DNA from: Bradyrhizobium liaoningense
GTDB taxonomy: Bacteria > Pseudomonadota > Alphaproteobacteria > Rhizobiales > Xanthobacteraceae
DNA length: 64,000 bases
Reading direction: 5' to 3'
Assembly (NCBI RefSeq): GCF_018130825.1
Contig: NZ_JAFCJS010000003.1
Coordinates: forward strand, 372,001 to 436,000
Positions within the stretch are counted from its first letter, which is position 1, and each line of letters begins with the position of its first letter. A program made the position numbers and the translations under genes. Shown in pieces: positions 42,476 through 50,231 of the stretch. The notes under the pieces are model-generated. The model searched no databases. It saw only the letters and a program-made list of their open reading frames with translations, and was not told where the DNA came from.

Positions 42476-42478
42476 CGA

Positions 42479-42652
42479 TTATGTACTTTGCAAACCGCGT
42501 CCGGACTCGGTTAAGTTGTGCTGAATGGGCGACACCGATTCGTCCGTGTGCACAAACCGCCAGAATTGGCTTGCCACCTCCAGAATGTCATGAGAGGCGG
42601 CCTTAGCCGCTGTGGCGTCCAGGCACTCCAGACGCATCTCTGCCTCGCTCAT
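42479..42652 (-). CDS. Small hypothetical protein (57 aa)
   Basis: ATG at 42652, TAA at 42479-42481. The product begins MSEAEMRLECLDATAAKAA and continues with DILEVASQFWRFV, an amphipathic-helix pattern; it ends SGRGLQST. Short proteins with a 'M-R-L-E-C-L-x-x-A' opening occur as hypothetical proteins in Rhizobiales; this is from memory. The reading frame starts within the left arm's edge and has balanced codon use, unlike the Arg-rich shadows around it. It is divergent from the YodC-like gene (26 bp between starts), so both would share a short promoter region. A GGAG lies eleven bases upstream of the start. Function unknown. Confidence 0.6.
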   Translation of the reverse strand: MSEAEMRLECLDATAAKAASHDILEVASQFWRFVHTDESVSPIQHNLTESGRGLQST

Positions 42653-42678
42653 GGTTCAATTAACTCCATGGGTGATGA

Positions 42679-42900
42679 ATGACTGATTTTAAGAAGGGTG
42701 ACGTTGTAGTGCTGAAGTCCGGCGGCCCGCGCATGACGGTGGCCAATGTCGGAAAATCAGCCCTTGATGGGGAAGATACAGTCTGGTGCGTTTGGTTTGA
42801 GAAGACCAAAAAACACGAAGATTCGTTCGACCCTGAGACGCTTAAGAAGGCTACAGACCCAGGCGCCTCGATTGGCGTCATATCTACCGGGCGCGGTTAA
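42679..42900 (+). CDS. YodC-like DUF2158 protein
   Basis: 73 residues: MTDFKKGDVVVLKSGGPRMTV, then DTVWCVWFEKTKKHEDSFDPETLKKA. The pattern 'F-x-x-G-D-x-V-x-L-K-S-G-G-P-x-M-T-V' with 'V-W-C-x-W-F' is the DUF2158/YodC signature, a small SH3-like barrel common in accessory regions and prophage remnants. No biochemical role is established. Codon use is less G+C-biased than the core genes nearby. The stop overlaps the end of the broken small gene on the other strand. Confidence 0.85.
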   Translation: MTDFKKGDVVVLKSGGPRMTVANVGKSALDGEDTVWCVWFEKTKKHEDSFDPETLKKATDPGASIGVISTGRG

Positions 42901-43042
42901 TCCTCCTTCTTTGAAGGCTTGTTTTGCTCGCCCGGCTTCTGCCGGGCGATCTTCCCTAGATGCCATCGAAGCGCTTTTCGTCGTCCGTTTCGAGCTCGCG
43001 GGCGGTCTGCTTGAACTTATCTAGTTGAGTGCCTTTTGCCAT
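42897..43042 (-). pseudogene. Frameshifted small conserved hypothetical gene
   Basis: From ATG at 43042 the frame reads MAKGTQLDKFKQTAREL, ETDDEKRFD, then GI and a TAG stop (42956-42958), only 28 residues. In the neighbouring frame the sequence continues HLGKIARQKPGEQNKPSKKED and ends at TAA (42897-42899). Joined with one added base near 42961-42966 the two halves give a 48-residue protein. From memory this resembles a small family widespread in Rhizobiales ('DKFKxxARELxxDDDExxFDExLxKIAxxKP'). So the gene has lost one base, or carries a sequencing error, or uses a programmed shift. The hairpin TCGCCCGGC-TTCT-GCCGGGCGA (42928-42949) lies inside its second half. Confidence 0.75.
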
Positions 43043-43943
43043 GAGCGAGTCTACGCCGCCATATTCCTACGTTGCTTATATCGACGAAGCCGGCGATCCC
43101 GGATTACAGCGCGTGAAGCCGCTGGATGCCAATGGCTCTAGCGAATGGCTAATCCTATCCGCCGTCGTCATTGGCGAGCCAAACGAAAAGAACGTCGCCC
43201 CATGGCGCAATGACATTCTACGCGAGACCAAGTCACAGCGAAAGGATTTGCATTTCACGAACCTAAAACCATGGAATAAGCGCATCGCGTGCACTGAATT
43301 GGCGAAGCTGCCCGCAAGACTCTTTGTCGTGTGCTCTAACAAGAAGAACATGCGTGGTTATACCAATCCGTTTGCGGAGAAATACCCTGCCCCGAACTGG
43401 TTCTATGCATGGCTCTCCCGTCTTCTGCTGGAGCGAGTAACCTATTTCGTCCGTGAAAAATCTCTCGAACAGTACCGCGAAATCAGAAAGGTTCGCCTTG
43501 AGTTCAGTTCGCGCGGCGGGCTCAACCGCTTCAGCCTAACCAGCTACTTCAACTGGCTCAAACTCCAAAGCGAAGGAGGTAAGAACTATCTGCCTCTCGG
43601 AAATCTCATCTGGGAAACGATAGACGAGAACCAGGTATTCATTTTTAATCATAAGGAACGTGCGGGCCTTCAATTGGCCGATACCGTTGCGAGTGCGTTC
43701 TTTAAGGCGTGCGACTATGTTGATACGGGTGAATGTGATCCAGAGTTTGCAAAGCTTCTCGCCCCTCGGATGTGTCACGATCCTGATGGAAGCCAAGGAA
43801 CGGCGTCGGGCTATAGCGTAAAGCTGATGCCGAAGCTTGCGGACGCAAAGTTGCTCCCCGCTCAGGCGGAGATTTTCACTTACTACGGCTATCCAAGGCA
43901 GTGGTGGGCCCCAACCCCTTCTACCAATGCCGTCAGTTCGTGA
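43041..43943 (+). CDS. DUF3800 protein
   Basis: 300 residues from ATG at 43041 (a GTG at 43029 is possible). It opens YSYVAYIDEAGDPGLQRV, the hallmark of DUF3800, an RNase H-like fold with acidic residues. The later DLHFTNLKPWNKR, LEFSSRGG and KERAGLQLADTVASAFFKACD fit the rest of the domain. The family is scattered, often in islands and beside defence or phage genes; activity is not established, though nuclease activity has been suggested from the fold. Its start overlaps the start of the broken small gene on the opposite strand (shared CATG). G+C and codon use are lower than in the flanking genes, suggesting acquisition. Confidence 0.85.
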   Translation: MSESTPPYSYVAYIDEAGDPGLQRVKPLDANGSSEWLILSAVVIGEPNEKNVAPWRNDILRETKSQRKDLHFTNLKPWNKRIACTELAKLPARLFVVCSNKKNMRGYTNPFAEKYPAPNWFYAWLSRLLLERVTYFVREKSLEQYREIRKVRLEFSSRGGLNRFSLTSYFNWLKLQSEGGKNYLPLGNLIWETIDENQVFIFNHKERAGLQLADTVASAFFKACDYVDTGECDPEFAKLLAPRMCHDPDGSQGTASGYSVKLMPKLADAKLLPAQAEIFTYYGYPRQWWAPTPSTNAVSS

Positions 43944-44139
43944 GAACCGATGCATAGGGCGCCACGGGGATTGCGCTACCTGCAACGCGAGAATTGGCCA
44001 GCCCACCTATCTCTATATAGATGATTCCAATAATTAAATCAAGTGGTTAGCTAACCCATTGGCCGGAATCACTTTTCGCGCCCGCAGGAAACTGAACTCT
44101 AGTTGGATGCACATCGCCAACTTTCGCCACTGAAATCGC

Positions 44140-44174
44140 GCGGTATGGGTTCCGGCCTTCGCCGGGGCGACGAC
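44140..44174. repeat. Right arm of a family A palindrome
   Basis: TATGGGTTCCGGCCTTCGCC then GGGGCGACGAC: the right half of a family A element, with its inner TCGCCAA box about 30 bp before it. It pairs in orientation with the left arm at 42434-42475. Confidence 0.78.
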
Positions 44175-44348
44175 GGGGAGAGGGCGCGCTCACCAAATGA
44201 GCCGGTGCCAGTAGCAGTCTATTTTATGTGCAAATAACAATCTTTGTATGCAATTCCGTTGCGTGGGGGCGACGGTCGCGGCCGCAACAATCATAGTTTT
44301 CTGAATGATTTCAGTTACTTAGCTAAACTGTAAACGCTCCTTAAGCCT

Positions 44349-44364
44349 TGGCACGAACCTTGCG
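44349..44364 (+). promoter_or_regulatory. Sigma-54 (RpoN) promoter
   Basis: TGGCACG-AACC-TTGCG matches the consensus TGGCACG-N4-TTGCW at all core positions, with GG at 44350-44351 and GC at 44362-44363, twelve bases apart as required. It is 42 bp upstream of the ATG of the binding-protein gene, giving a short leader. It predicts expression under nitrogen limitation or another enhancer-binding protein. Confidence 0.88.
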
Positions 44365-44405
44365 AATCCAGTTCCAACCAGAAACTTTTGTGTTGGAGCG
44401 ATTTC

Positions 44406-46028
44406 ATGAAGCGCCGCGATTTCCTCAAGTCCGTTTCCGGATTGGCCGCAGGCGCGGCGCTTCCGGCCGTGCCGTCCGTGATCTCCTCCGCCTATGCCGA
44501 TGCGCGCTCGGAGACGCTGCTGATCGTCTCGGAAGGCGGCCCCAACAATCTCGACATCCATGGCGTCGGCACCAACGTTCCCGGCTATGAGGTGTCCTGG
44601 AATTGCTACGACCGGCTGATCAGCCACGAGATGAAGAGCGGCCCCGGCGGCGTGCCCTATTACGACCGCGACAAGTTCAAGGGCGAGCTCGCCGACGACT
44701 TCAAGATCGACGACATGTCGGTCACCTTCAAGCTGAAGAAGAACGCCAAATTCCACGACGGCGCGCCTGTCACCGCCAAGGACGTGAAATGGTCGCTCGA
44801 CCGCGCCGTCAGCGTCGGCGGTTTCCCGACTTTCCAGATGAGCGCGGGCTCGCTCACGAAGCCCGAGCAGTTCGTCGTGGTCGACGATGCCACCGTGCGC
44901 GTCGATTTCGCCAAGAAGGATCGCCTGACGGTTCCCGATCTCGCCGTGATCGTGCCCTGCATCGTCAATTCGGAACTGGTGAAGAAGAACGCGAGCGAGA
45001 AAGACCCTTGGGGTCTCGAGTTTACAAAACAGCAGACCGCGGGCTCCGGCGCCTACAAGGTGACGAAGTGGACCGCCGGCACCGAAGTGATCATGGAGCG
45101 CAACGAGGATTGGGTCGGCGGTCCGCTGCCCAAGATCAAGCGCGTGATCTGGCGCATGGTGCCGCAGGCCGGCAACCGCCGTGCGCTGCTCGAGCGCGGG
45201 GACGCCGACATCTCCTACGAGCTGCCGTTCAAGGATTTCCAGGAGATGAAGGCGAACGGCAAGCTCAACGTGGTGTCGCTGCCGTTCTCCAACGGCATCC
45301 AGTATATCGGCATGAACGTCACCAAGCCGCCATTCGACAATGTCAAGGTGCGCCAGGCCATCGCCTATGCGTTGCCGTATCAGAAGATCATGGACGCCGT
45401 GCTGTTCGGTCTCGGCAATCCCATGTTCGGCGCGGCCAAGGACAAGGTCACCGAGGTCGCCTGGCCGCAGCCGCACAAATACAACACCGACATGGAGAAG
45501 GCGAAGGCGCTGCTCACTGAGGCCGGCTACGCCAACGGCTTCGAGACCACGATCTCGTTCGATCTCAATTTCGCCGGCGTCAACGAGCCGCTCTGCGTGC
45601 TGGTGCAGGAGAGCCTCGCCCAGCTCGGCATCAAGACCACCATCAACAAGGTGCCCGGCGCCAACTGGCGCACCGAATTGAACAAGAAGGAGATGCCGCT
45701 GTTCACCAACGTGTTCTCGGGCTGGCTCGATTACCCCGAGTACTTCTTCTACTGGTGCTATCACGGCAACAATTCCGTCTTCAACACCATGAGCTACAAG
45801 TCGGCGGAGATGGACAAGTTCATCGACGGCGCGCGCACGGCGGCTGCGACCGGCGACACCGCGACCTACGACAAGGATGTGAAGGGTTTCGTCGATCTCG
45901 CCTTCGCCGACGTCCCGCGCATCCCGCTCTACCAGCCCTTCGTCAACGTCGCGATGCAGAAGAACATCAGCGGCTACCAATACTGGTTTCACCGGAGGCT
46001 CGACTATCGCGCGATGGCGAAGGGGTGA
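44406..46028 (+). CDS. Peptide/opine/nickel-type ABC transporter substrate-binding protein
   Basis: 540 residues from ATG at 44406 with TTGGAGCGATTTC upstream. A Tat signal (MKRRDFLKSVSGLAAGAALPAVPS) precedes an SBP_bac_5 domain: GPNNLDIHGVG, FKLKKNAKFHDGAPVTAKDVKWSLDRAVSV, NEDWVGGPLPKIKRVIWRMVPQAGNRRALLERGDADI. The family binds oligopeptides, but also opines, glutathione and other nitrogenous compounds. It is the first gene behind the sigma-54 promoter, followed by two permeases, a double ATPase and amide-hydrolase genes. The ligand is therefore probably a nitrogen source such as a ureide or amide rather than a peptide; this is inference from context. Confidence 0.93.
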   Translation: MKRRDFLKSVSGLAAGAALPAVPSVISSAYADARSETLLIVSEGGPNNLDIHGVGTNVPGYEVSWNCYDRLISHEMKSGPGGVPYYDRDKFKGELADDFKIDDMSVTFKLKKNAKFHDGAPVTAKDVKWSLDRAVSVGGFPTFQMSAGSLTKPEQFVVVDDATVRVDFAKKDRLTVPDLAVIVPCIVNSELVKKNASEKDPWGLEFTKQQTAGSGAYKVTKWTAGTEVIMERNEDWVGGPLPKIKRVIWRMVPQAGNRRALLERGDADISYELPFKDFQEMKANGKLNVVSLPFSNGIQYIGMNVTKPPFDNVKVRQAIAYALPYQKIMDAVLFGLGNPMFGAAKDKVTEVAWPQPHKYNTDMEKAKALLTEAGYANGFETTISFDLNFAGVNEPLCVLVQESLAQLGIKTTINKVPGANWRTELNKKEMPLFTNVFSGWLDYPEYFFYWCYHGNNSVFNTMSYKSAEMDKFIDGARTAAATGDTATYDKDVKGFVDLAFADVPRIPLYQPFVNVAMQKNISGYQYWFHRRLDYRAMAKG

Positions 46029-46103
46029 GTCATGACTGGCGCGAGCGATATGTCCGCGTCTTTCTGGGCATTGTGGTCGAGTGAGATGAGCACGCCCTTC
46101 AGG

Positions 46104-46209
46104 CTCCCTCCCCCCTTGCGGGGGAGGGTTGGGGAGAGGGGTAGCCACGAACTCAGACCTCTCCCGGGGCCACCCCTCTCCCTAGCCCTCCCCCGCAAGG
46201 GGGGAGGGA
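46104..46209. repeat. Long imperfect palindrome, repeat family C (copy 2)
   Basis: CTCCCTCCCCCCTTGCGGGG and GCAAGGGGGGAGGGA are the outer arms, with GGGGAGAGGGGTAGCC / GCCACCCCTCTCCC inside. It lies between the binding-protein and first permease genes, where it could reduce readthrough or stabilise the 3' end of the binding-protein mRNA. Confidence 0.88.
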
Positions 46210-46264
46210 ACGCAGCAACGCTCGCGGCTAGCAGCGTGCCCAACACGCGCACGAGGAACTCATC

Positions 46265-47278
46265 ATGCTCACCATGATCGGCAAGCGCCTGATGTTTGCG
46301 ATTCCCTCGCTGATCGGCGTCGTCATCGTCACCTTCCTGCTGACGCGCGCGCTGCCCGGTGATCCCGCGGCGTACTTCGCCGGCCCCGCCGCGACGAAGG
46401 AAGCCGTCGAGCAGATCCGCAAAAAACTCGGCCTCGACAGGCCGCTGATCGAGCAGTTCTTCCGCTACACCAACGATCTCGCTCACGGTGATTTCGGCAA
46501 CTCGCTCACCACCGGCCAACCGGTCGCGGCCGAGATCCGCAACCGCCTGCCGGCTTCGGCCGAGCTGACGCTGCTCGGCCTCATCGTCTCGATCGTTATC
46601 GCAATCCCTCTCGGCGTGCTGGCGGCGACACGACCAGGATCATGGGTCGACCATTTATGTCGGGTGACGACAACAGCCGGCGTGTCGCTGCCGGTGTTCT
46701 TCACCGGCCTCGTGCTGGTCTATGTCTTCTATTTCCGGCTCGGCTGGTCGCCGGCGCCGCTCGGCCGCCTCGACGTGTTCTACAGCGCGCCGCCGACGGT
46801 GACCGGCTTCTATCTGATCGACACGCTGATCGCGCGCGATCTCGAGGCGTTCCGCTCGGCGCTGAGCCAGCTCATTCTTCCCGCAACGACGCTTGCGATC
46901 TTCTCGCTGGCGCCGATCGCGCGCATGACCCGTGCCTCGATGCTGGCGGTGCTCGCATCCGAATTCGTCCGCACCGCGCGCGCCAGCGGCCTGTCGCCGG
47001 CGACCGTGATCGTCACCTACGCCTTCCGCAACGCGATGCTGCCTGTCATCACCACGCTCAGCATGGTGTTCTCGTTCCTGCTGGGCGCCAACGTGTTGGT
47101 GGAAAAAGTCTTCGCATGGCCGGGCATCGGCTCCTACGCGGTCGAAGCGCTGATCTCGTCGGACTTCGCGCCGGTACAAGGCTTCGTGCTGACCATGGCG
47201 GTCATGTACGTGCTGCTCAATCTCGTGATCGACATCTTGTACGGCGTGATCGATCCGCGTGTCAGGTTGGAGGGCTAA
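46265..47278 (+). CDS. ABC transporter permease, DppB-like
   Basis: 337 residues. It starts MLTMIGKRLMFAIPSLIGVVIVTFLLTRALPGDPA, the usual DppB opening with a first helix and the conserved LPGDPA, and has six helices in all. The cytoplasmic coupling loop TRASMLAVLASEFVRTARASGLSPATVIVTYAFRNAMLPVITTL is intact, and the end reads DILYGVIDPRVRLEG. It forms the inner-membrane channel with the next gene product. It is separated from the binding-protein gene by 236 bp with a palindrome, and lies 3 bp before the second permease gene. Confidence 0.94.
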   Translation: MLTMIGKRLMFAIPSLIGVVIVTFLLTRALPGDPAAYFAGPAATKEAVEQIRKKLGLDRPLIEQFFRYTNDLAHGDFGNSLTTGQPVAAEIRNRLPASAELTLLGLIVSIVIAIPLGVLAATRPGSWVDHLCRVTTTAGVSLPVFFTGLVLVYVFYFRLGWSPAPLGRLDVFYSAPPTVTGFYLIDTLIARDLEAFRSALSQLILPATTLAIFSLAPIARMTRASMLAVLASEFVRTARASGLSPATVIVTYAFRNAMLPVITTLSMVFSFLLGANVLVEKVFAWPGIGSYAVEALISSDFAPVQGFVLTMAVMYVLLNLVIDILYGVIDPRVRLEG

Positions 47279-47281
47279 ATC

Positions 47282-48181
47282 ATGAGCTCCGTTGCGCCTG
47301 CTGTTGAACCCGTCGGTCCCGCGCGAACGTCGGGCCTCACTGCGATCCTCGAACAGACCCGCTACGTTCTCGGCGAGAACAAGGTCACCGGCTTTGCTTT
47401 TGCGCTGCTGATCGTGATCCTGATCGCTGCGATCTTCGGCCCCTATGTGGTGCCCTATGATCCTCTGGCTTCCGACACGGCCGCTGCGCTGAAGCCGCCC
47501 TCGGCCGCGCATTGGTTCGGCACCGACCAGCTCGGCCGCGACATCTTCAGCCGCGTCGTGGTGGCGACACGGCTCGATACGTTCATCGCCATCGCCTCGG
47601 TCGTGCTGGTGTTCCTGATGGGCGGCCTTGCCGGCATCGCCGCCGGCTATTTCGGCGGCTGGACCGACCGCATCGTCGGCCGCATCGCCGATACCATCAT
47701 GGCGTTTCCGCTGTTCGTGCTCGCCATGGGCATCGTCGCCGCGCTCGGCAACACCGTGCAGAACATCATCCTCGCCACCGCCATCGTGAACTTCCCGCTC
47801 TATGCCCGCGTCGCGCGCGCCGAAGCCAATGTCCGCCGCAATGCCGGCTTCGTGCAGGCCGCGCGTCTCTCAGGCAACGGCGAATTCCGCATCCTGCTGG
47901 TGCATATCCTGCCGAACATCATGCCGATCATGATCGTGCAGATGTCGCTGACCATGGGCTACGCCATCCTCAATGCCGCGGGCCTCTCCTTCATCGGCCT
48001 CGGCGTCCGTCCGCCGACCGCCGAATGGGGCATCATGGTCGCGGAAGGCGCGGGCTTCATGGTGTCGGGGGAATGGTGGATCGCGTTGTTCCCGGGCCTT
48101 GCCCTGATGATCGCCGTGTTCTGCTTCAACCTCCTCGGCGACGGCCTGCGCGACATCGTCGACCCCCAGCGGAGGACGTGA
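47282..48181 (+). CDS. ABC transporter permease, DppC-like
   Basis: 299 residues with six membrane segments: FALLIVILIAAIFGPYVVPYDPLA and then HWFGTDQLGRDIFSRVVVATRLDTFIAI, the typical DppC opening (the FGTDxxGRD sequence). The coupling loop is RAEANVRRNAGFVQAARLSGNGEFRILLVHILPNIMPIMIVQ, and the end reads GDGLRDIVDPQ. Partner of the DppB-like permease. The gap to the next start is about 90 bp. Confidence 0.94.
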   Translation: MSSVAPAVEPVGPARTSGLTAILEQTRYVLGENKVTGFAFALLIVILIAAIFGPYVVPYDPLASDTAAALKPPSAAHWFGTDQLGRDIFSRVVVATRLDTFIAIASVVLVFLMGGLAGIAAGYFGGWTDRIVGRIADTIMAFPLFVLAMGIVAALGNTVQNIILATAIVNFPLYARVARAEANVRRNAGFVQAARLSGNGEFRILLVHILPNIMPIMIVQMSLTMGYAILNAAGLSFIGLGVRPPTAEWGIMVAEGAGFMVSGEWWIALFPGLALMIAVFCFNLLGDGLRDIVDPQRRT

Positions 48182-48272
48182 TGGCAAATTTCCGGCCGAA
48201 ATTCACCAATGATTCCAACCCCGTTCTACTGTGCATGGGGTTGTTTTCGACCTTTTTGATTGGCAGGCATCC

Positions 48273-50018
48273 ATGACCGCCCAGCCCCTGCTCGACGTCC
48301 AGGACCTCACGGTCGAATTCACCACCCGCCGCGGCATCGTCAAAGCCGTGCAGCACGTCAACATCTCCGTCGCCAAGGGCGAGACGCTGGCGATCGTCGG
48401 CGAGTCCGGCTCCGGCAAGTCGGTGACGTCCTATGCGGTGATGCGCATCCTCGACCGCGCCGGCAAGATCGCCGAGGGCTCGGTGATGTTCTCGGGCATC
48501 GACGTGAAGGCCGCGACCGAAGACCAGATGCGCGACCTGCGCGGCCGCGAAGTCTCGATGATCTTTCAGAACCCGCGTGCTGCCCTCAATCCGATCCGGA
48601 AGGTCGGCGACCAGATCGAGGACGTGCTGCGCACCCATGTGCAGCAGGCCCAGGTCGCCGATCACGGCGAGAAGGCGATCGAGGCGCTGGAGCAGGTCAA
48701 GATCGCCCGCCCGCGCGAGCGCTACCACGCCTATCCGTTCGAGCTCTCGGGCGGCATGTGCCAGCGCGTCGTCATCGCGCTCGCGCTCGCCTGCAATCCG
48801 CAGCTGCTGATCGCGGACGAACCGACCACCGGTCTCGACGTCACCACGCAGAAGGCGGTGATGGACCTGATCGTCGAACTGACAAAACGCCGTGCGATGT
48901 CGACCATCCTGATCACGCACGATCTCGGTCTTGCCGCGGCCTATTGCGACCGCGTCGTCGTGATGGAGAAGGGCCGCGTGGTCGAGACCGCCAAGGCCGC
49001 CGACATCTTCGCCAACCCGCAGCACCCCTACACCAAGAAGCTGATGCGCGCGACGCCGCGGCTCGGTGTGAGCTTGCGGGATCTTTTGCCGGAAGAGGAG
49101 AGCGCGTCTCCGTCCGCATCCGTCATGGCCGGGCCTGAGCCGGCCATCCATCACGCCTCGCAAGATGGCGCGAAGAGCGAGACGCCCCTCCTGCTCATCG
49201 AAAAGCTCGTCAAGGAATATCCCCGGCAGGGCGCCACGGCCACGCTCGGAAAGCTGTTCGGCCGCAAGCCGCCGGTGGAGCCGGACGTGTTCCGCGCGGT
49301 CGACGGCATCAGCTTCTCGATCGGCCATGGCGAGAGCGTCGGCCTCGTCGGCGAATCCGGCTGCGGCAAATCGACCACCTCGATGATGGTGATGCGGCTG
49401 CTCGACCAGACCTCGGGCCTGATCCAGTTCGACGGCGAGGACATCGGCGGCATTCAGCCTGCTGCCTTCGCCCGGCTGCCGCAGCGCAGCCGCATCCAGA
49501 TGGTGTTCCAGGATCCGACCGATAGCCTCAACCCGCGCTTCACCGCCGCCCGCGCCATCGCCGACCCGATCATGCAGCTCGGCGACATCAAGGGGCGCGA
49601 TGCGCTCCGCGCCCGCTGCGAGGAACTGGCCACCATGGTCGGCCTGCCGCACAATCTGCTCGACCGCTTCCCGCACCAATTGTCCGGCGGCCAGAAGGCC
49701 CGTGTCGGCATCGCCCGCGCCATTGCCCTGCATCCGAAGCTGGTCATCCTGGACGAGCCGACGGCGGCGCTGGACGTCTCGGTGCAGGCGGTGGTCCTCA
49801 ACCTGCTTCAGGACCTCAAGGTGCGACTAGGTATGAGCTATCTGTTCGTCTCGCATGATTTGAATGTAGTGCGCTTGCTGTGCGATCGTGTCATTGTCAT
49901 GCGGACGGGTCGAATCGTCGAGGAAGGCTCTTCCGAAGAGGTCCTCAGCGATCCCAAGGACGACTACACCAAGGAGCTGCTGACGGCGATCCCGCATCCG
50001 CCGTTGCCGGTACACTGA
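48273..50018 (+). CDS. ABC transporter, fused double ATPase (DppD-DppF type)
   Basis: 581 residues from ATG at 48273 (an ATG at 48231 gives a longer, less likely N-terminus). The N-terminal ATPase has GESGSGKS, LSGGMCQRVVIALALA and LIADEPTTGLDV. The C-terminal ATPase has GESGCGKST, LSGGQKARVGIARAIA and LDEPTAALDVS. A linker of about 40 residues (279-318, ending EESASPSASVMAGPEPAIHH) joins them. Normally DppD and DppF are separate genes, but fused versions are common in alphaproteobacteria. In the N-terminal half the signature reads SGGMCQ instead of SGGMRQ, so it has a Cys where Arg is usual. Confidence 0.93.
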   Translation: MTAQPLLDVQDLTVEFTTRRGIVKAVQHVNISVAKGETLAIVGESGSGKSVTSYAVMRILDRAGKIAEGSVMFSGIDVKAATEDQMRDLRGREVSMIFQNPRAALNPIRKVGDQIEDVLRTHVQQAQVADHGEKAIEALEQVKIARPRERYHAYPFELSGGMCQRVVIALALACNPQLLIADEPTTGLDVTTQKAVMDLIVELTKRRAMSTILITHDLGLAAAYCDRVVVMEKGRVVETAKAADIFANPQHPYTKKLMRATPRLGVSLRDLLPEEESASPSASVMAGPEPAIHHASQDGAKSETPLLLIEKLVKEYPRQGATATLGKLFGRKPPVEPDVFRAVDGISFSIGHGESVGLVGESGCGKSTTSMMVMRLLDQTSGLIQFDGEDIGGIQPAAFARLPQRSRIQMVFQDPTDSLNPRFTAARAIADPIMQLGDIKGRDALRARCEELATMVGLPHNLLDRFPHQLSGGQKARVGIARAIALHPKLVILDEPTAALDVSVQAVVLNLLQDLKVRLGMSYLFVSHDLNVVRLLCDRVIVMRTGRIVEEGSSEEVLSDPKDDYTKELLTAIPHPPLPVH

Positions 50019-50044
50019 GAGCGCACTGATTGTTTGGGAGCGTG

Positions 50045-50224
50045 ATGGCCGAGCCGCTGGACGATTATATCGACGCCGTATCGAAAGCGCTGGCGCTGCC
50101 GGTCGAGGAGGCCTTCAGGCCCGCGGTCCGCGCCAACCTCGAAGTCTCGCTGCGGCTCGCCCGCCTCGTCGATGAATTCACGCTGCCGGACGAGACCGAG
50201 CCGGCGCCGATCTTCACCGCCTGA
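50045..50224 (+). CDS. AtzG/HpxX-like small subunit (DUF4089)
   Basis: 59 residues from ATG at 50045 (GGGAGCG upstream): MAEPLDDYIDAVSKALALPVEEAFRPAVRANLEVSLRLARLVDEF. The 'Ala-Val-x-x-Asn-Leu-x-x-x-x-x-Leu-Ala' pattern and the position directly before an AtzE-like amidase are diagnostic of AtzG, the small scaffold subunit that forms the transamidosome-like AtzEG complex, and of HpxX in oxalurate catabolism. It is required for stable folding of AtzE in Pseudomonas sp. ADP. The gap to the next gene is 7 bp. Confidence 0.88.
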   Translation: MAEPLDDYIDAVSKALALPVEEAFRPAVRANLEVSLRLARLVDEFTLPDETEPAPIFTA

Positions 50225-50231
50225 CGCCGTC

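Larger units (their letters stand above)
43944..44405. other. Intergenic region, 462 bp: right island edge and sigma-54 promoter
   Basis: Low-G+C DNA without an ORF (43944-44110), then the right arm of a family A palindrome (44140-44174), about 170 bp of A+T-rich DNA suitable for activator binding, and the sigma-54 promoter at 44349-44364. An imperfect inverted repeat TGCAATTCCGTTGCG is at about 44251; it does not fit the usual NtrC spacing. Confidence 0.65.

Noticed and set aside
42928..42949. Hairpin TCGCCCGGC-TTCT-GCCGGGCGA as terminator of the YodC-like gene
   Set aside because: The stem is perfect, but no T-run follows on the plus strand, and it lies inside the second half of the broken small gene, where it encodes part of KIARQKPGEQ; terminator function is not supported enough to list.
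43944..44110. Possible tRNA or attachment site at the right edge of the island
   Set aside because: No cloverleaf with a T-loop GTTCGA-type sequence was found and no direct repeat of the left edge was seen.
44248..44265. TGCAATTCCGTTGCG as an NtrC site for the sigma-54 promoter
   Set aside because: The arms are imperfect and the spacing is shorter than that of known NtrC sites.
44319..46148. Minus-strand ORF of 609 codons across the peptide-binding protein gene
   Set aside because: Composition is shadow-like (repeated Arg/Leu/Val/His without domains), and the plus-strand gene has a Tat signal, ribosome-binding site and sigma-54 promoter.
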